A model generated the notes under the pieces. That model did no database searches. It saw nothing but the letters and a program-made list of their open reading frames with translations, and was not told the DNA's origin. This document shows positions 5,776 to 13,059 of a DNA stretch of 14,988 nt, one piece after another. Where the stretch lies: positions 1-14,988 of the forward strand of contig USHW01000053.1 of NCBI GenBank assembly GCA_900554545.1. Reading direction: 5' to 3'. Source of the DNA: an uncultured Prevotella sp. (GTDB taxonomy: Bacteria; Bacteroidota; Bacteroidia; Bacteroidales; Bacteroidaceae). A program made the translations under genes and the position numbers. How positions within the stretch are numbered: the stretch's first letter is position 1; each line of letters begins with the position of its first letter.

Positions 5776-6685
5776 CAAAAAAACGGCTAATATCGCCGAC
5801 GCTTACCGCCGGTACATGAAACTGGAGCGCAATTTCACGCAGAATACGCTCGACGCTTACATGCACGACATTGACAAGCTGCTGCGTTTCCTCGCGTCCG
5901 CGGGCATCGAGCCGCAGGCCGCCAAGCTCGACGACCTGCGCGCCTTCGCCGCTTCGCTGCACGATGTCGGCGTGAGTCCGCGCACCCAGTGCCGCATACT
6001 TAGCGGCGTTAGGACGTTTTACCGCTTCCTCCTGATTGACGGCTACGTTACCGAAGACCCCACGGAGCTGCTTGAGTCGCCGCAGATTGACGGCCACCTG
6101 CCCGAGGTGCTCACCACCGAAGAGGTTGACATGATGGAGCAGGCCATCGACCTTTCAAAGTGGGAAGGGCAAAGGAACAAGGCAATCATAGAGGTGCTTT
6201 TCAGCTGCGGACTGCGTGTGAGCGAGCTTGTTACGCTGCGCCTTTCAGACCTTTACCTTGACGAACGTTTCATCCGTGTGACCGGCAAGGGGCGGAAGGA
6301 GCGCCTTGTGCCCATATCCGAGAGCGCGATAAGGCAGCTCCGCCTGTGGTTTGACGACCGTTGCCGCATGGACATCAAGCCCGGCGAGGAGGATTACGTA
6401 TTCCTCAACCGCCGCGGAGCGCACCTTACGCGCACCATGATACTAATCATTGTCAAGCGTCTCGGCACCGAAGCCGGCATAAAGAAGACCATCAGCCCCC
6501 ACACCCTGCGCCACAGCTTCGCCACGGCGCTGCTCGAAGGCGGTGCCGACCTGCGCGCAATACAGGCCATGCTGGGGCATGAGAGCATCGGCACGACCGA
6601 GATTTACACCCACATCGACAGCCACACGTTGCGCCAGGAGATACTTGAGCACCATCCGCGAAACATCAACCATAAACAGGACTGA
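5762..6685 (+). CDS. xerD: Site-specific tyrosine recombinase XerD/XerC-like
   Basis: This 307-residue protein should resolve chromosome dimers at dif with its Xer partner. The N-terminal SAM-like core-binding domain is at ~10-95 (YRRYMKLERNFTQNTLDAYMHDI) and the catalytic domain at ~115-295. All catalytic residues are visible: Arg152 in GLRVSEL, Lys176 in TGKGRKERLVP, His247 and Arg250 in SPHTLRHSFA, His273 in MLGHESIGTTEIYTH and nucleophile Tyr282. Length and the GHESIGTTEIYTH end are typical of XerC/D rather than of phage or transposon integrases. No att-like repeats or cargo genes flank it, and its neighbour aroQ is a housekeeping gene. XerD is preferred to XerC from overall similarity, not proven. 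Confidence 0.92.
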   Translation: MVTTNKKTANIADAYRRYMKLERNFTQNTLDAYMHDIDKLLRFLASAGIEPQAAKLDDLRAFAASLHDVGVSPRTQCRILSGVRTFYRFLLIDGYVTEDPTELLESPQIDGHLPEVLTTEEVDMMEQAIDLSKWEGQRNKAIIEVLFSCGLRVSELVTLRLSDLYLDERFIRVTGKGRKERLVPISESAIRQLRLWFDDRCRMDIKPGEEDYVFLNRRGAHLTRTMILIIVKRLGTEAGIKKTISPHTLRHSFATALLEGGADLRAIQAMLGHESIGTTEIYTHIDSHTLRQEILEHHPRNINHKQD

Positions 6686-6697
6686 CAAAAGCCATTA

Positions 6698-6784
6698 TGC
6701 AAAAGGCCACCTTTTACCGCGTAAAAGGTGGCCTTTTGGCTTCCAATTTGCCGTGTTTTGCAACGCAAAACACGGCCTTTTGCC
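6698..6784. repeat. Palindromic repeat element, AAAAGG/CCTTTT family, copy 2
   Basis: Two strong hairpins follow the xerD stop by 14 bases. The first is a perfect 18-bp stem (6700-6717 with 6721-6738) with loop cgc. The second is a 12-bp stem (6750-6761 with 6765-6776) with loop aac. The ends gcaaaaggcc (6699-6708) and ggccttttgc (6774-6783) can also pair with each other, giving an alternative outer fold. It may stabilise or end the xerD mRNA; no long T run follows. Confidence 0.85.
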
Positions 6785-6850
6785 AAGCCGGTGGTAACAT
6801 GTTGATTATCAATGTGTTGCTAATGGCATGATAAACGCCGTCTTACGTTT

Positions 6851-6883
6851 CACTTTTTTACCTTTTTACCTTTTCACCTTTTA
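6851..6883. repeat. Tandem ACCTTTT tract
   Basis: Four imperfect units of cacctttt-like sequence in a pure pyrimidine-rich run just before the terminator at 6894. Low complexity; function unknown. Confidence 0.5.
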
Positions 6884-6884
6884 T

Positions 6885-7826
6885 CTAAGTTGTGCCGCCT
6901 CTGCGGCTTTTTTCAGAACAAGAGGAACGTAAGCAGGGGATGGTGACGACCGAAAGTATTGTCGTTATGAGCGTGCCGCGCACCATTTCGCCCTCGTCGC
7001 GCCCGTATTTCAAGCAGAACATGGTGCCGTATGACGCCACGGGCATGCCTATCAGCACGGTGTTTATCCGGTTTACGGTCTCGTCAACGCCCACAGCCCG
7101 TGACAGCGCGTACACCGCTATGGGAATGACGAGCAGGCGCAACGCCGCCATTGCATACGTGCGCGGCGAGCCGAGGATGTGGTGGCGGCCAATCTGCGCC
7201 ATCGAAGAGCCTATAACCAAGAGCGCGCCCGGCACGGTGATGTTGCCTAACAGGTGCAGAGGCTCGGCCACGACGCGCGGCACAGCCTCCCAGCCTAACG
7301 CCACTATGGCGATTGACAGGTATGACGCTATCATGGCTGGGCAGTACAGCGTGCGCGGATTGAAGCGCATTTTCTGCCCGTCGCCGAGCACGAACACCGT
7401 GCCCACAACAAAGATGAAGAGCGTGTTGGGGACGTTGAGCAGGCTGGCGTAGAACACCGCCTCGTGGCCGAATATTGACGCAACGACGGGATAGCCGATG
7501 AAGCCCACGTTGCCGAACATCAGCATGAAGCTGTACATTCCCCTGATGTCGGCCTGCCTTACGAAGTACCGCGGCAGCAGCCAAGACACTCCGAACAGCA
7601 CCGCATAAGTCACGAAGCCGACCAGGAGCAGCGGAACGATGAGGCTGCTGTCGGGTATCGTGTCGCCCATCACCGATGAAAGGATGAGGCACGGGCATGA
7701 GACGTTGATGATGAAGTTTGACAGTTTGCGGTCGAAGTCTCCTCCTGTAAGGCCGCATTTGTTTGATATGAATCCCGCTACGACGAGCAGCAGCAGGATG
7801 AGCATCTGCGTAATGATGTTGTCCAT
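6885..7826 (-). CDS. AEC (auxin efflux carrier) family transporter, probably frameshifted at the C-terminus
   Basis: A polytopic membrane protein of the bile/arsenite/riboflavin and auxin-efflux superfamily, with about ten hydrophobic segments (e.g. 5-20, 37-52, 62-84, 98-118, 128-147, 163-180, 194-212, 226-244, 256-272, 285-297). Family-typical motifs are MLMFGNVGFIGYP (101-113) and IGMPVASYGTMF (259-270). It likely exports or moves an organic anion or amino-acid-like solute; the substrate cannot be told. As read, the protein is 313 residues and ends in a hydrophilic, unfamily-like tail (CLRSSCSEKSRRGGTT). Adding one C to the C run at 6936-6939 gives TIP-LLTFLLF and a stop at 6913-6915, i.e. 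304 residues, with the terminator then lying outside the gene. Whether the loss is real or a sequencing error is open. Confidence 0.85.
   Translation of the reverse strand: MDNIITQMLILLLLVVAGFISNKCGLTGGDFDRKLSNFIINVSCPCLILSSVMGDTIPDSSLIVPLLLVGFVTYAVLFGVSWLLPRYFVRQADIRGMYSFMLMFGNVGFIGYPVVASIFGHEAVFYASLLNVPNTLFIFVVGTVFVLGDGQKMRFNPRTLYCPAMIASYLSIAIVALGWEAVPRVVAEPLHLLGNITVPGALLVIGSSMAQIGRHHILGSPRTYAMAALRLLVIPIAVYALSRAVGVDETVNRINTVLIGMPVASYGTMFCLKYGRDEGEMVRGTLITTILSVVTIPCLRSSCSEKSRRGGTT
6894..6913 (+). terminator. Intrinsic terminator (plus strand) past xerD
   Basis: gccgc (6894-6898), loop ctct, gcggc (6903-6907), then six T. It can end plus-strand transcription from xerD before it enters the opposing transporter gene. 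It overlaps the present 3' end of the transporter frame, which argues that this end is not genuine coding sequence. Confidence 0.65.
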
Positions 7827-7837
7827 TTCTTTTTAGG

Positions 7838-8021
7838 AAGTTAAAGGAGTTAAGGAAGTTAAAGGGGTTAAAGACAAATGCCTTTTCAGTCAGGGGTGTT
7901 AAAGACTGTCGGAATGTGTTTCCTATGCTGCTTCCTTAAAGACTGTCGCCCATAAAATAGAGTTTACAACTGGCAAATCTATTGTCTTTAACCCCTTTAA
8001 CTTCCTTAACTCCTTTAACTT
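7838..8021. repeat. Inverted doublet of the GGAGTTAA-type element
   Basis: Perfect 40-bp inverted repeat (7838-7877 with 7982-8021) enclosing 104 bases. Each arm is built of tandem units of the kind gttaaagg/agttaagga. The left arm continues with the tail gttaaagacaaatgcctt (7867-7884), shared with 11165-11182 and 13938-13955. The loop holds a 13-base direct repeat ttaaagactgtcg (7899-7911 and 7936-7948). It fills almost the whole gap between argF' (stop at 8033) and the transporter start (7826). Confidence 0.9.
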
Positions 8022-8032
8022 TTGAAGGTAAG

Positions 8033-8995
8033 TTACATACTCTCTAACATCCTCTTTATCACCACTTCGGCAGAAATCTCGCGGTTGGCGGCTTCGGGAA
8101 TGACTAACGAGTCGGGGCTTTCTATCACGTCGTCGGTTACAATCAGGCCGCGGCGCACTGGCAGGCAGTGCATGAACTTGCCGTTGTCGGTCACGTCCAT
8201 GTGCGCCTTGTCGATGGTCCATGACATGTCTTTGGACAGTATCTTGCCGTAGTCAGCCGGATTGGTTACGCCCGGACAGCTCCAGTTCTTCGCATAAACG
8301 AAGTCAGCTCCCTCAAGAGCTTTCATCTGGTTGTATTCGATGTGCGCCCCGGCGGTGAACTTCGGGTCAAGCTCGTAGCCCTCGGGGTGGGTTATTACGA
8401 AGTCAACGTCGGCGGCGTTCATCCACTGTGCGAACGAGTTTGGCACGGCCTGCGGCAGTGCGCGGCAGTGGGGTGCCCAAGTAAGGACGACCTTCGGGCG
8501 CGCCTTAGTCTTGTGTTCCTCTATCGTAATCAGGTCGGCGAACGCCTGAAGGGGGTGTACCGTGGCCGTCTCCATTGCGAAAACGGGTCGTCCGCTGTAC
8601 TTGATGAACTGCTGGAGCACCGTCTCCGCATAGTCATATTCGCGGTCGGTCAGCCCGGCGAACGAGCGCACTCCTATGATGTCGCAGTAACAACCCATCA
8701 CCGGAATAGCCTCGAGCAGGTGCTCGCTCTTGTCCCCGTCCATGATTACTCCGCGCTCCGTCTCTAACTTCCACGCACCGGCGTTCACGTCAAGCACGAT
8801 TACGTTCATGCCAAGGTTTGTCGCGGCTTTCTGCGTGCTGAGGCGTGTGCGCAGGCTGTTGTTGAAGAATATCATCAGCAGAGTCTTGTTCTTGCCAAGC
8901 TGCTGGTACTTGTATCTGTCCTGTTTTATCTCTTTTGCCTCGGCCAAAGCCCCACTGAGGCCGCCAAGGTCTTCAACGTTGATGAATGTCCTCAT
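8033..8995 (-). CDS. argF': N-succinylornithine carbamoyltransferase (ArgF')
   Basis: The 320-residue enzyme should carbamoylate N-succinyl-L-ornithine in the acylated arginine route of Bacteroidetes. The carbamoyl-phosphate loop is FFNNSLRTRLSTQKAA (43-58), followed by WKLETERGVIMDGDK (75-89), HPLQ (147-150), YAKNW with Lys236, and MHCLP (275-279). The long WKLETERGVIMDGDK and YELDPKF stretches match the Bacteroides SOTCase, not ordinary ornithine carbamoyltransferase. The residue at position 90, Pro in the B. fragilis enzyme as I recall it, is Ser here. Ser at this place still fits succinylornithine rather than acetylornithine use, where Glu is found. It is the last gene of proB-proA-argF', 69 bases after proA with a C-rich hairpin between them. 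No promoter of its own was seen. Confidence 0.92.
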   Translation of the reverse strand: MRTFINVEDLGGLSGALAEAKEIKQDRYKYQQLGKNKTLLMIFFNNSLRTRLSTQKAATNLGMNVIVLDVNAGAWKLETERGVIMDGDKSEHLLEAIPVMGCYCDIIGVRSFAGLTDREYDYAETVLQQFIKYSGRPVFAMETATVHPLQAFADLITIEEHKTKARPKVVLTWAPHCRALPQAVPNSFAQWMNAADVDFVITHPEGYELDPKFTAGAHIEYNQMKALEGADFVYAKNWSCPGVTNPADYGKILSKDMSWTIDKAHMDVTDNGKFMHCLPVRRGLIVTDDVIESPDSLVIPEAANREISAEVVIKRMLESM

Positions 8996-9017
8996 TGTCG
9001 TTTGATGGTTAAAGCCT

Positions 9018-9049
9018 CCTCCCGACTTCCCCGTGGGGAGGTCGGGAGG
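9018..9049. repeat. C-rich hairpin between proA and argF'
   Basis: 15-bp stem (9018-9032 with 9035-9049), one G-T pair, tight loop. Same C-rich family as 4409-4453 and 13060-13179. It sits between two cotranscribed genes on the minus strand, so it could lower or modulate argF' expression or mark a processing site. Confidence 0.7.
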
Positions 9050-9064
9050 GGCTGCATTAATATG

Positions 9065-10315
9065 TTATTCCCTCACTTGTCCTTCTCCTTCTATGAGCCA
9101 CTTGTACGTAGTCAGCTCTTCAAGGCCCATCGGACCGCGCGGCCCGAGCTTCTGTGTGCTTATTCCTATCTCTGCTCCGAGGCCGAACTGGGCGCCGTCC
9201 GTGAAGCTCGTCGGCGCGTTCCAGTACACGCAGGCGGCGTCAACCTGAGCCTGGAATGTGTGCGCCCGGCCTTCGTCCTGTGTTATTATGCACTCGCTGT
9301 GGCCTGAACCGAAGCGTGCGATGTGCTCCAATGCCGCGCTGATTGACGGCACTGTCTTTACCGACATGGCATAATCCATGAACTCGGTGCCGTAACTTTC
9401 GGCGGTGGCATGGCGCAAGAGAGCCTGCGGATAGTGGCCGTCCAAGGCCGTGTAGGCGTCTTCGTCGGCGTAAATCACAACGTTGCTCCCGACTAACGGT
9501 GAGCATAGGGCGGGCAGGTCTGCCAGTCTTGCACGGTGGATGACGAGGCAGTCCAAGGCGTTGCATACGCTAACGCGTCGCGTCTTGGCGTTGTTTATGA
9601 TGCGTGCGCCCATCTCCGTGTCGCCAAACTCGTCGAAGTAAGTGTTCACTACGCCTGCGCCGGTCTCTATCACGGGCACTTTGGCCGTGTCGCGGACAAA
9701 CTCAATGAGCCTTTTTCCGCCCCTCGGGATGCACAGGTCGACGTAACCCACGGCCGAGAGCAGTGCTCCCGTGGCTTCGTGGGTGGCAGGCAGCAGTTCC
9801 ACTACCGACCTTCCGCACACTCCGCAACGTTCAAGCACGCTGTGGATAAGCTCCACTATGGCGCGGTTGGAGCAGTCGGCGTCGTGTCCTCCCTTAAGGA
9901 TGCAGGCGTTGCCCGACTTGAAACAGAGGGAGAACACGTCGAAGCTGACGTTCGGACGGGCTTCGTATATCACGCCGACAACGCCGAACGGCACGCTGAC
10001 GCGCCGCAGTCGGAGACCGTTAGGCAGCGTTCTTGCGCTGCTGGTTTTGCCTAACGGCGACGGCAGCGACGCCACATGGCGCATGTCCTGGGCAATGTCG
10101 GCGAGCCGTTTTTCGGTGAGTTGCAGGCGGTCATACAGCGGATTGGCGCGTTCCATGTGCTTCAGGTCATCGCCGTTGGCTGCCAGCAGGGCGTCCTTGT
10201 TTGCCATTATGGCATCTGCCAAGGCGCACAATACGGCGTTCCTCGCCTCGTCCGGTACGAGGGCAAGCTCGCGTCCGGCGGCCTTTACACGGCTGAATAT
10301 GTCTTCGAATGCCAT
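9065..10315 (-). CDS. proA: Glutamate-5-semialdehyde dehydrogenase (gamma-glutamyl phosphate reductase)
   Basis: ProA reduces gamma-glutamyl phosphate with NADPH to glutamate-5-semialdehyde, the second proline step, in the cytoplasm. The 416-residue product has the usual length and the aldehyde-dehydrogenase-type fold motifs: PFGVVGVIYEARPNVSFDV (109-127), the cofactor region SGNACILKGGHDA (134-146), IPRGGKRLIEFV (196-207), and the catalytic Cys251 in RRVSVCNALDCLVIH. The C-terminus keeps FGLGAEIGISTQKLGPRGPMGLEELTTYKW, typical of ProA. It starts 11 bases after proB, so the two are surely one operon; ProB and ProA work as a pair because gamma-glutamyl phosphate is labile. Confidence 0.96.
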   Translation of the reverse strand: MAFEDIFSRVKAAGRELALVPDEARNAVLCALADAIMANKDALLAANGDDLKHMERANPLYDRLQLTEKRLADIAQDMRHVASLPSPLGKTSSARTLPNGLRLRRVSVPFGVVGVIYEARPNVSFDVFSLCFKSGNACILKGGHDADCSNRAIVELIHSVLERCGVCGRSVVELLPATHEATGALLSAVGYVDLCIPRGGKRLIEFVRDTAKVPVIETGAGVVNTYFDEFGDTEMGARIINNAKTRRVSVCNALDCLVIHRARLADLPALCSPLVGSNVVIYADEDAYTALDGHYPQALLRHATAESYGTEFMDYAMSVKTVPSISAALEHIARFGSGHSECIITQDEGRAHTFQAQVDAACVYWNAPTSFTDGAQFGLGAEIGISTQKLGPRGPMGLEELTTYKWLIEGEGQVRE

Positions 10316-10326
10316 TGTCCTGATTG

Positions 10327-11121
10327 TTATTGTTGGTTGATGCCGCGGTTGTTGGCCGGCAGGAACTCAGTGTGCGGCGTGCCCTCGGGGTGCAGTATCA
10401 GCTCTTTCAGAATGTCGTCGCGCCGTCCGTTGGCAATGATTACACGTATTCCGCTGTCGGCCGCACGCATGGCGATGCCGCATTTTGCCGCCATTCCGCC
10501 GCGTCCGAAGCTGCTTTTCTCGCTGCCTGCGTAGCCGCTAACGTCGCGTCCCGGCTCCACTTGGGCGATAAGCCGCGACGAGGGGGCGTCGGGATGTCCG
10601 TCATATATGCCGTCAACGTTGGTTAGCAGTATGAGCATGTCGGCCTGAAGCATCTGCGCCATCAGTCCCGACAGCTCGTCGTTGTCGGTAAACATCAGTT
10701 CGGTAACGCTCACGGTGTCGTTCTCGTTGACAACGGGCAGCACGCCGTTCTCAAGCATCACCGCCATGCAGGCGCGCAGGTTGGAGTATTCCAGGGGTGA
10801 AGTGAAGTTCTCTTTCATCGTGAGAACCTGCCCCACCTTTATGCCGTATTCGCGGAAAAGGGTGTAATACATGTTTACGAGCTTCACCTGTCCCACGGCG
10901 GAATACAGCTGCCGCTGCTCCACGCTGTCAAGATGCGGCTCGGCTCCAAGCTCTCCACGGCCTGACGCAACGGCTCCGCTCGACACCAAAATGACCTCGT
11001 GCCCCTGCCTGCGAAGCCACGCTATCTGGTCAACAAGCGCGGAGATGCGCGTTGTGTCGAGCTTGCCGTCGTCACGGGTGAGCACGTTGCTGCCCACCTT
11101 CACTACTATTTTTTCAGGCAT
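10327..11121 (-). CDS. proB: Glutamate 5-kinase without PUA domain
   Basis: ProB phosphorylates glutamate to gamma-glutamyl phosphate, the first and usually proline-inhibited step of proline synthesis. I place the start at the ATG at 11121 (MPEKIVVKVGSN). The frame stays open further up, but those 18 extra codons are made of an intergenic tandem repeat. The 264-residue product is an amino-acid kinase only: KVGSNVLT (8-15), VSSGAVASG (46-54), FTSPLEYSN (106-114), VNENDTVS (131-138), FTDNDELSG (144-152), LLTNVDGIYD (165-174), GRGGMAAK (207-214). The ~100-residue PUA domain found in E. coli-type ProB is absent. It heads proB-proA-argF'. No canonical promoter was found upstream; the leader lies in repeat sequence. 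Confidence 0.95.
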   Translation of the reverse strand: MPEKIVVKVGSNVLTRDDGKLDTTRISALVDQIAWLRRQGHEVILVSSGAVASGRGELGAEPHLDSVEQRQLYSAVGQVKLVNMYYTLFREYGIKVGQVLTMKENFTSPLEYSNLRACMAVMLENGVLPVVNENDTVSVTELMFTDNDELSGLMAQMLQADMLILLTNVDGIYDGHPDAPSSRLIAQVEPGRDVSGYAGSEKSSFGRGGMAAKCGIAMRAADSGIRVIIANGRRDDILKELILHPEGTPHTEFLPANNRGINQQ

Positions 11122-11133
11122 GTCTTCTTGTTT

Positions 11134-11182
11134 GGAAGTTATAGAAGTTAAAGAATTTATAGGAGTTAAAGCCAAATGCCTT
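11134..11182. repeat. Single copy of the GGAGTTAA-type element before proB
   Basis: Degenerate tandem units (ggaagttatagaagtta, aggagttaaa) lead into gttaaagccaaatgcctt (11165-11182), one mismatch from the tail at 7867-7884. No inverted partner is seen here, so it is a singlet, in the proB leader. Confidence 0.8.
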
Positions 11183-11243
11183 GTTGGATGATGAATAATT
11201 GTAACACTGCTTATATGTGATTGAAAATCAATGCATTACATGC

Positions 11244-11340
11244 TGCTTTGCAAAAGATGCCCTTTTGGCTTGCAAAAGACGGTCTTTTACAGGCTAAAAG
11301 ACCGCCTTTTACAGCCTGAAAGACGGCCTTTCGCAAAGCG
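11244..11340. repeat. Palindromic repeat element, AAAAGG/CCTTTT family, copy 3
   Basis: An outer stem gctttgc (11245-11251) with gcaaagc (11333-11339) encloses a 9-bp hairpin (11280-11288 with 11296-11304) with loop acaggct, the same loop as in copy 1, plus further aaaag/cttttt arms. It lies 35 bases after the stop of the acyl-CoA synthetase gene and is followed toward that gene by ttcttcactcttcactcttag (11350-11370), a short tandem tract. Confidence 0.8.
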
Positions 11341-11374
11341 GCACATGAATTCTTCACTCTTCACTCTTAGTTCT

Positions 11375-13039
11375 TCACTTGCTCTTTAGTTTGTCCTTGT
11401 CGCGTATTTCCACGCGGCGAATCTTGCCGCTGATGGTTTTCGGCAGTTCGTCAACAAACTCTATTATGCGCGGATACTTGTAGGGCGCGGTCTCGTGCTT
11501 CACGTGGTTTTGCAGTTCTTTTACCAGTTCGTCGCCAGCCTTGTCCTTCCAGTCCTTGTGGAGCACCACCGTAGCCTTGACAACCATGCCGCGGATGTCG
11601 TCGGGAACGCCTGTTATGGCACACTCTACGACAGCCGGATGGGTCATCAGTGCGCTCTCGACCTCGAACGGCCCGATGCGGTAGCCGCTGCTCTTGATTA
11701 CGTCGTCGATGCGCCCTTCAAACCAGTAGTAGCCGTCTTCGTCGCGCCACGCCATGTCGCCGGTGTGGTAAACGCCGTCGTGCCATACCTGTTTGTTCTT
11801 CTCCTCGTCGCGGTAATACCCCTTGAAAAGTCCTATGGGCTTGCCCTTGTCGGTATGTATCACAATCTCACCCTTCTCTCCGTCCTCGCACGGGGAACCG
11901 TCCGGGCGCACCAGGTCGATGTCATACTGCGGATTGGGCATGCCCATGCTGCCCGGCTTCGGCGTCATCCAAGGCATCGTTCCGAGCGTCATCGTCGTCT
12001 CGGTCTGGCCGAAGCCCTCCATAAGACGTATGCCCGTGAGCTTCAGGAACTTGTCATACACCGCCGGGTTGAGTGCCTCTCCTGCCGTACAACAGTAGCG
12101 CAGGGATGACAGGTCATATTTTGCGAAGTCCTCGTGTATCATGAAGCGGTAAACCGTTGGCGGCGCGCAGAACGACGTTATGCGGTATTCCTCTATCTTG
12201 CGCATTATCTTTTCGGCGGTAAACTTCTGGTGTTCGAACACGAAAACCACCGCTCCCGCGAACCACTGTCCGTACAGTTTGCCCCACGCGGCCTTGCCCC
12301 AGCCCGTGTCGGCGACGGTCAGATGGATGCTGTCTTCAGCCAGGTTGTGCCAGAAAGCGCCCGTTGTTATGTGCCCGAGGGCGTAAAGATAATCGTGGGC
12401 TACCATCTTCGGCTCGCCGCTTGTGCCGCTGGTGAAGTACATCAGCATGGTGTCGTCGTTGCTGTTGACGTGCTCCGGGCGCACAAACTGCGGCGCGTCA
12501 GTCCACTCCTTGTGCCAGTCGTGGAATCCGTCGCGCGTCTCCGGCCCTATGCTTACAAGCGTCTTGAGCGTCGGACTGTCCTTCAGCGAGCCTTCAACCT
12601 GCGTCATCACATAGTCTTCTCCTACGCAGATGATGGCCTTCACGTCAGCCCTGTTGTTGCGGTAAACAATGTCGTGGGTGGTAAGCATGTGCGTTGCGGG
12701 CACCGCCACGGCGCCAATCTTGTGCAGGGCGAGCATCGACAGCCAGAACTCATACCTGCGTTTGAGTATCAGCATTACAACGTCGCCGCGGCCGATGCCC
12801 AGCGTCTGGAAGTAAGAAGCGGCGCGGTCGCTCTGCTCCTTGAGGTCTTTGAAAGTGAAACGTATGCAGTTGTCTTCGTCGTCAGTCCATAAAAGGGCGA
12901 GTTTGTCGGGCTTTTCCTCCGCCCAAACGTCCATCACGTCGTAGGCGAAGTTGAAGTTGTCAGGCACTATGAAGTGCAGGTTTTCCTTGTAATCCTCGAC
13001 AGACGTGAAGTGTGTTTGTGTCAAAAATCTTTCTATCAT
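11375..13039 (-). CDS. AMP-forming acyl-CoA synthetase (medium-chain/ACSM-like)
   Basis: The 554-residue enzyme should activate a carboxylic acid with ATP to an acyl-adenylate and then to acyl-CoA. The ANL superfamily core motifs are all present: P-loop YFTSGTSGEPK (201-211), FGQTETT (343-349), YHTGD (424-428), GRIDDVIKSSGYRIGP (442-457) and PKTISGKIRR (533-542) with the adenylation lysine Lys539. TGWGKAAWGKLYG (245-257) and the overall layout resemble medium-chain or acetyl/propionyl-type synthetases (ACSM group). The acid used is not clear from sequence. No signal or membrane segment, so cytoplasmic. It lies 147 bases downstream of the XRE-cupin gene, separated by a C-rich inverted doublet; tataat at 13053-13058 (minus strand) is not the Bacteroidetes promoter form. 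Cotranscription with, and control by, the cupin regulator is inferred. Confidence 0.9.
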   Translation of the reverse strand: MIERFLTQTHFTSVEDYKENLHFIVPDNFNFAYDVMDVWAEEKPDKLALLWTDDEDNCIRFTFKDLKEQSDRAASYFQTLGIGRGDVVMLILKRRYEFWLSMLALHKIGAVAVPATHMLTTHDIVYRNNRADVKAIICVGEDYVMTQVEGSLKDSPTLKTLVSIGPETRDGFHDWHKEWTDAPQFVRPEHVNSNDDTMLMYFTSGTSGEPKMVAHDYLYALGHITTGAFWHNLAEDSIHLTVADTGWGKAAWGKLYGQWFAGAVVFVFEHQKFTAEKIMRKIEEYRITSFCAPPTVYRFMIHEDFAKYDLSSLRYCCTAGEALNPAVYDKFLKLTGIRLMEGFGQTETTMTLGTMPWMTPKPGSMGMPNPQYDIDLVRPDGSPCEDGEKGEIVIHTDKGKPIGLFKGYYRDEEKNKQVWHDGVYHTGDMAWRDEDGYYWFEGRIDDVIKSSGYRIGPFEVESALMTHPAVVECAITGVPDDIRGMVVKATVVLHKDWKDKAGDELVKELQNHVKHETAPYKYPRIIEFVDELPKTISGKIRRVEIRDKDKLKSK

Positions 13040-13059
13040 GTTACTATTACCTATATTAT

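Noticed and set aside
5762..6685. XerD-like gene as an integrase of a mobile island
   Set aside because: Length and motifs are of the housekeeping Xer type, neighbours are core genes, and no att-like repeats or cargo were seen.
11122..11175. 18-codon N-terminal extension of ProB
   Set aside because: It is encoded by the GGAGTTAA-type repeat, is not like any ProB N-terminus, and MPEKIVVKVGSN is the usual kinase start.
12134..12892. 252-codon plus-strand frame opposite the acyl-CoA synthetase
   Set aside because: Shadow of a gene with all ANL motifs; the translation is His/Val/Arg-rich with no domain pattern.
13050..13058. tataat as a promoter for the acyl-CoA synthetase
   Set aside because: It is a sigma70-type box; the other promoters here use TAnnTTTG, and there is no matching upstream box.
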